The position numbers and the translations under genes are program-made. A stretch of 64,000 bases of DNA from Oscillospiraceae bacterium (lineage in GTDB: Bacteria; Bacillota; Clostridia; Oscillospirales; Ruminococcaceae): contig JAFUOD010000007.1 in NCBI GenBank assembly GCA_017472735.1, positions 310,001 to 374,000 of the forward strand, written 5' to 3'. Of this stretch, positions 61,877 through 64,000 are shown one piece after another (the stretch's first letter is position 1; every line of letters begins with the position of its first letter). The notes under the pieces are model-generated. The model worked only from the letters and a program-made list of their open reading frames with translations. It had not been told where the DNA came from and searched no databases.

Positions 61877-62956
61877 ATGAAGACATATAACGTTGGTATT
61901 ATCGGCGCTACCGGCATGGTTGGTCAAAGATTTATTTTGCTTCTTGCAAACCACCCCTGGTTTAATGTTAAGGTTCTGGCAGCTTCTCCCCGTTCGGCAG
62001 GCAAGCCTTATAAAGAGGCCGTAGGTGCTAAGTGGGTAATGACCTCCCCAATCCCGACAAACATTGAAAACATTGTTGTTATGGACGCAACCGCAGATAT
62101 GGAAGAGATTGCAAAGAGCGTTGACTTTGTATTCTGTGCAGTTGATATGAAGAAGGACGAGATTAAGGCACTTGAAGAAGCTTATGCTAAGTTTGAATGT
62201 CCTGTTGTTTCCAACAACTCGGCTCACAGATTTACTGCTGACGTGCCTATGGTAGTCCCCGAAATCAACCCCGAACACATTGAGGTTATCAAATATCAGA
62301 GAGAACGACTTGGCACAAAGCGCGGATTTATTGCTGTTAAGTCTAACTGCTCCATTCAGAGCTACGTTCCTGCACTTCACCCTTTAAAGAAGTATGGAAT
62401 TAAGAACGTTTTGGCTTGTACATATCAGGCAATTTCGGGTGCCGGCAAGACCTTTGAAACATGGCCCGAAATGGTTGACAACCTTATCCCCTTTATCGGC
62501 GGCGAAGAAGAAAAGTCTGAAAAAGAACCTTTGAAGGTTTGGGGCGAGGTTAAGAACGGTGTTATTGAAACCGCTTCTTCACCTGCAATTACAACACAGT
62601 GCTTAAGAGTGCCTGTTTCGGACGGACACACTGCCGCTGTATTTGTAAGCTTTGAAAACAAGCCTTCAAAGGAAGATATTTTGACAGCTTGGAAGGAGTT
62701 CGCAGGCGTTCCTCAGGAATTGGAGCTGCCCTCGGCACCCAAGCAGTTCTTGAACTATTTTGAAGAAGACAACCGCCCTCAGGCAAAGCTTGACAGAAAC
62801 TTAGAAGGCGGCATGGCTGTATCTATCGGCAGATTAAGAGAAGATACACAATATGACTATAAGTTTGTATGTCTTTCTCACAACACCTTAAGAGGTGCTG
62901 CAGGCGGTGCTGTATTGCTTGCAGAGCTTTTGGCAGCAAAGGGATATTTTGACTAA
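61877..62956 (+). CDS. asd: Aspartate-semialdehyde dehydrogenase (archaeal/fungal-type)
   Basis: 359 residues from MKTYNVGIIGATGMVGQRF, with GGAGG 7 bases before. The catalytic Cys is in IAVKSNCSIQSYVPALHP and the following CTYQAISGAGKTF is characteristic. The pattern and length match the archaeal/fungal branch rather than the shorter enterobacterial form. It reduces aspartyl phosphate to the semialdehyde for lysine, diaminopimelate and threonine. First gene of asd-dapA-dapB. Confidence 0.96.
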   Translation: MKTYNVGIIGATGMVGQRFILLLANHPWFNVKVLAASPRSAGKPYKEAVGAKWVMTSPIPTNIENIVVMDATADMEEIAKSVDFVFCAVDMKKDEIKALEEAYAKFECPVVSNNSAHRFTADVPMVVPEINPEHIEVIKYQRERLGTKRGFIAVKSNCSIQSYVPALHPLKKYGIKNVLACTYQAISGAGKTFETWPEMVDNLIPFIGGEEEKSEKEPLKVWGEVKNGVIETASSPAITTQCLRVPVSDGHTAAVFVSFENKPSKEDILTAWKEFAGVPQELELPSAPKQFLNYFEEDNRPQAKLDRNLEGGMAVSIGRLREDTQYDYKFVCLSHNTLRGAAGGAVLLAELLAAKGYFD

Positions 62957-63010
62957 CTAACCAAACACAACCGAATAAACAATTTTATGCAGGAAAGGAA
63001 GATGTCTTGT

Positions 63011-63901
63011 ATGAAAAAGCTTATTTTTGAAGGCGCGGCAGTTGCAATTGTTACCCCATTTAACTCCGATGGTTCGCTTAACTTGGAAAAGTACGGCGAG
63101 CTTATTGACTATCAGATCGATAACGGCACCGACTGCATTGTGGCAGTTGGCACCACAGGCGAAAACGCTACACTTTCGGGCGATGAACACAGAGCCTTGA
63201 TGAGATATTGCGTTGAGCGTGTTAACGGACGTGTGCCTGTTATCTGCTCTACAGGCTCGAACGACACAGCATATGGCTGTGAAACGACGAAAGCCGCTGA
63301 AGAAGTTGGAGCTGACGGACTTTTGTTGGTAACTCCTTATTACAACAAGACCTCGCAAAAAGGGCTTATTAAGCACTATGAAAAGCTTTTGAGTGACGTT
63401 TCCATTCCTGCTATTGTTTATAATGTTCCCTCTCGCACAGGAATGAACATTGCGATCGACACATATAAGGAGCTTGCGAAGAACCCTCAGATTGTTGGAG
63501 TTAAAGAGGCAAGCGGAAACATTTCGCAGGTGGCAAAGATAATTTATGAATGCGGCGATGATATGCCTGTTTATTCGGGCAACGATGACCAGATAGTGCC
63601 GCTTATGTCACTTGGCGGCAAGGGTGTTATATCGGTTATGTCGAATATCCTCCCCTTTGAAACGCATATGATTTGCAAGCACTGCTTGAATGAGGATTAT
63701 AAATCGGCAAGAGAGCTTGCTAATAAGTATTTGGACATTGCTAATAAGCTGTTTTTGGATGTGAATCCTGTTCCGGTTAAGGCTGCAATGAACCTGATGG
63801 GATTTGATGTTGGCGGATGCAGACTGCCCTTGGGCGAGCTTTCGCCTTATGATGAAAAGGTGTTAAAAGATGCGCTTTGCAGCATTGGATTGATTAAGTA
63901 A
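63011..63901 (+). CDS. dapA: 4-hydroxy-tetrahydrodipicolinate synthase
   Basis: 296 residues from MKKLIFEGAAVAIVTPF, chosen for AAAGGAAG about 9 bases upstream; an ATG 9 bases earlier is adjacent to that site. Motifs: VAVGTTGENATLS, the catalytic Tyr in AIVYNVPSRTGMNI, and the Schiff-base Lys in IVGVKEASGN. Condenses pyruvate with aspartate semialdehyde. Confidence 0.98.
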   Translation: MKKLIFEGAAVAIVTPFNSDGSLNLEKYGELIDYQIDNGTDCIVAVGTTGENATLSGDEHRALMRYCVERVNGRVPVICSTGSNDTAYGCETTKAAEEVGADGLLLVTPYYNKTSQKGLIKHYEKLLSDVSIPAIVYNVPSRTGMNIAIDTYKELAKNPQIVGVKEASGNISQVAKIIYECGDDMPVYSGNDDQIVPLMSLGGKGVISVMSNILPFETHMICKHCLNEDYKSARELANKYLDIANKLFLDVNPVPVKAAMNLMGFDVGGCRLPLGELSPYDEKVLKDALCSIGLIK

Positions 63902-63941
63902 TTTTTTTCGGAAGTATAAAGTAATGAAAGAGGCGAAAAGC

Positions 63942-64000
63942 ATGATTAAAGTTGTAATCAGCGGATGCTTGGGAAAGATGGGCAGAGTTGTTAAAGAGGT
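63942..64000 (+). CDS. dapB: 4-hydroxy-tetrahydrodipicolinate reductase, N-terminal fragment
   Basis: The first 19 codons (MIKVVISGCLGKMGRVVKE) show the dinucleotide-binding G-x-x-G-x-M-G-R motif of DapB. AAAGAGG lies 8 bases before the ATG. It continues past the window edge, completing an asd-dapA-dapB order. Confidence 0.9.
   Translation, partial: MIKVVISGCLGKMGRVVKE

Overview
The window is a gene-dense stretch (coding around 45% GC by eye) from a Gram-positive, endospore-forming Clostridia chromosome, most likely an anaerobic gut lineage near the Oscillospiraceae/Ruminococcaceae. Evidence for this is the AGGAGG-type ribosome sites, the sigma-A promoters with 17-bp spacers, a T-box, addAB instead of recBCD, recD2, trmFO, rpsU-yqeG, the yqeK-nadD-yhbY cluster, and spore genes (spoIIR, cwlD, a PdaA-like deacetylase, a SpoVB-like flippase). 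A GH10 xylanase lipoprotein fits a plant-fibre niche. No phage, IS element, CRISPR array, rRNA or tRNA gene was seen.

Layout. Positions 1-34.9 kb run almost entirely on the minus strand. Read in the direction of transcription: a small membrane protein-recD2-comF-mreB; spoIIR; addB-addA-sugar isomerase; infC-rpmI-rplT behind an attenuator leader; then a 16-gene co-directional block (TrmH-family methylase, dprA, topA, trmFO, plsX, rnc, radical SAM, smc, ftsY, rdgB, yhbY, nadD, yqeK, a degenerate LCP protein, rsfS, leuS); then rpsU, yqeG, an endonuclease IV-like protein and the start of an M24-type peptidase. Positions 35.2-51.8 kb are a mosaic of short divergent units: cwlD-radA, clpC, a Cys/Asn-rich micro-protein, GH10 xylanase, an ATPase of histidine-kinase type, gapA, a YD-repeat-like lipoprotein, trpS-small membrane protein-ychF, and flippase-HU-S4 protein. 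Positions 51.9-61.6 kb are again minus: PdaA-like deacetylase, ireB, pheST under a Phe T-box, and queA-membrane protein-tgt-mntP-HAD phosphatase. The right end is asd-dapA-dapB (lysine/diaminopimelate) on plus.

How the genes fit together. Most of the window is housekeeping: translation (leuS, trpS, pheST, infC, L35, L20, S21, rsfS, trmFO, queA/tgt), DNA repair and chromosome structure (addAB, recD2, radA, smc, topA, HU), and envelope and cofactor synthesis (plsX, nadD, asd/dapA/dapB). The spore layer is functionally linked: CwlD and a PdaA-type deacetylase are the two activities needed to make muramic-delta-lactam in spore cortex, and SpoIIR signals forespore engulfment.

Most unusual parts: (1) a 56-residue peptide with 16 Cys and 16 Asn after a Gly/Trp/Ile-rich hydrophobic segment; (2) a six-copy TTAAG array phased at about 10.5 bp immediately upstream of the -35 of the YD-repeat lipoprotein gene; (3) dispersed GC-rich intergenic elements, two of which are clear homologous copies keeping a 9-bp inverted repeat, one inserted between the Phe T-box and pheS; (4) a possible non-consensus CtsR-like operator before a clpC with a shortened middle domain; (5) AUU start codons. 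Coordinates rest on reading by eye, and sites could be off by a base.
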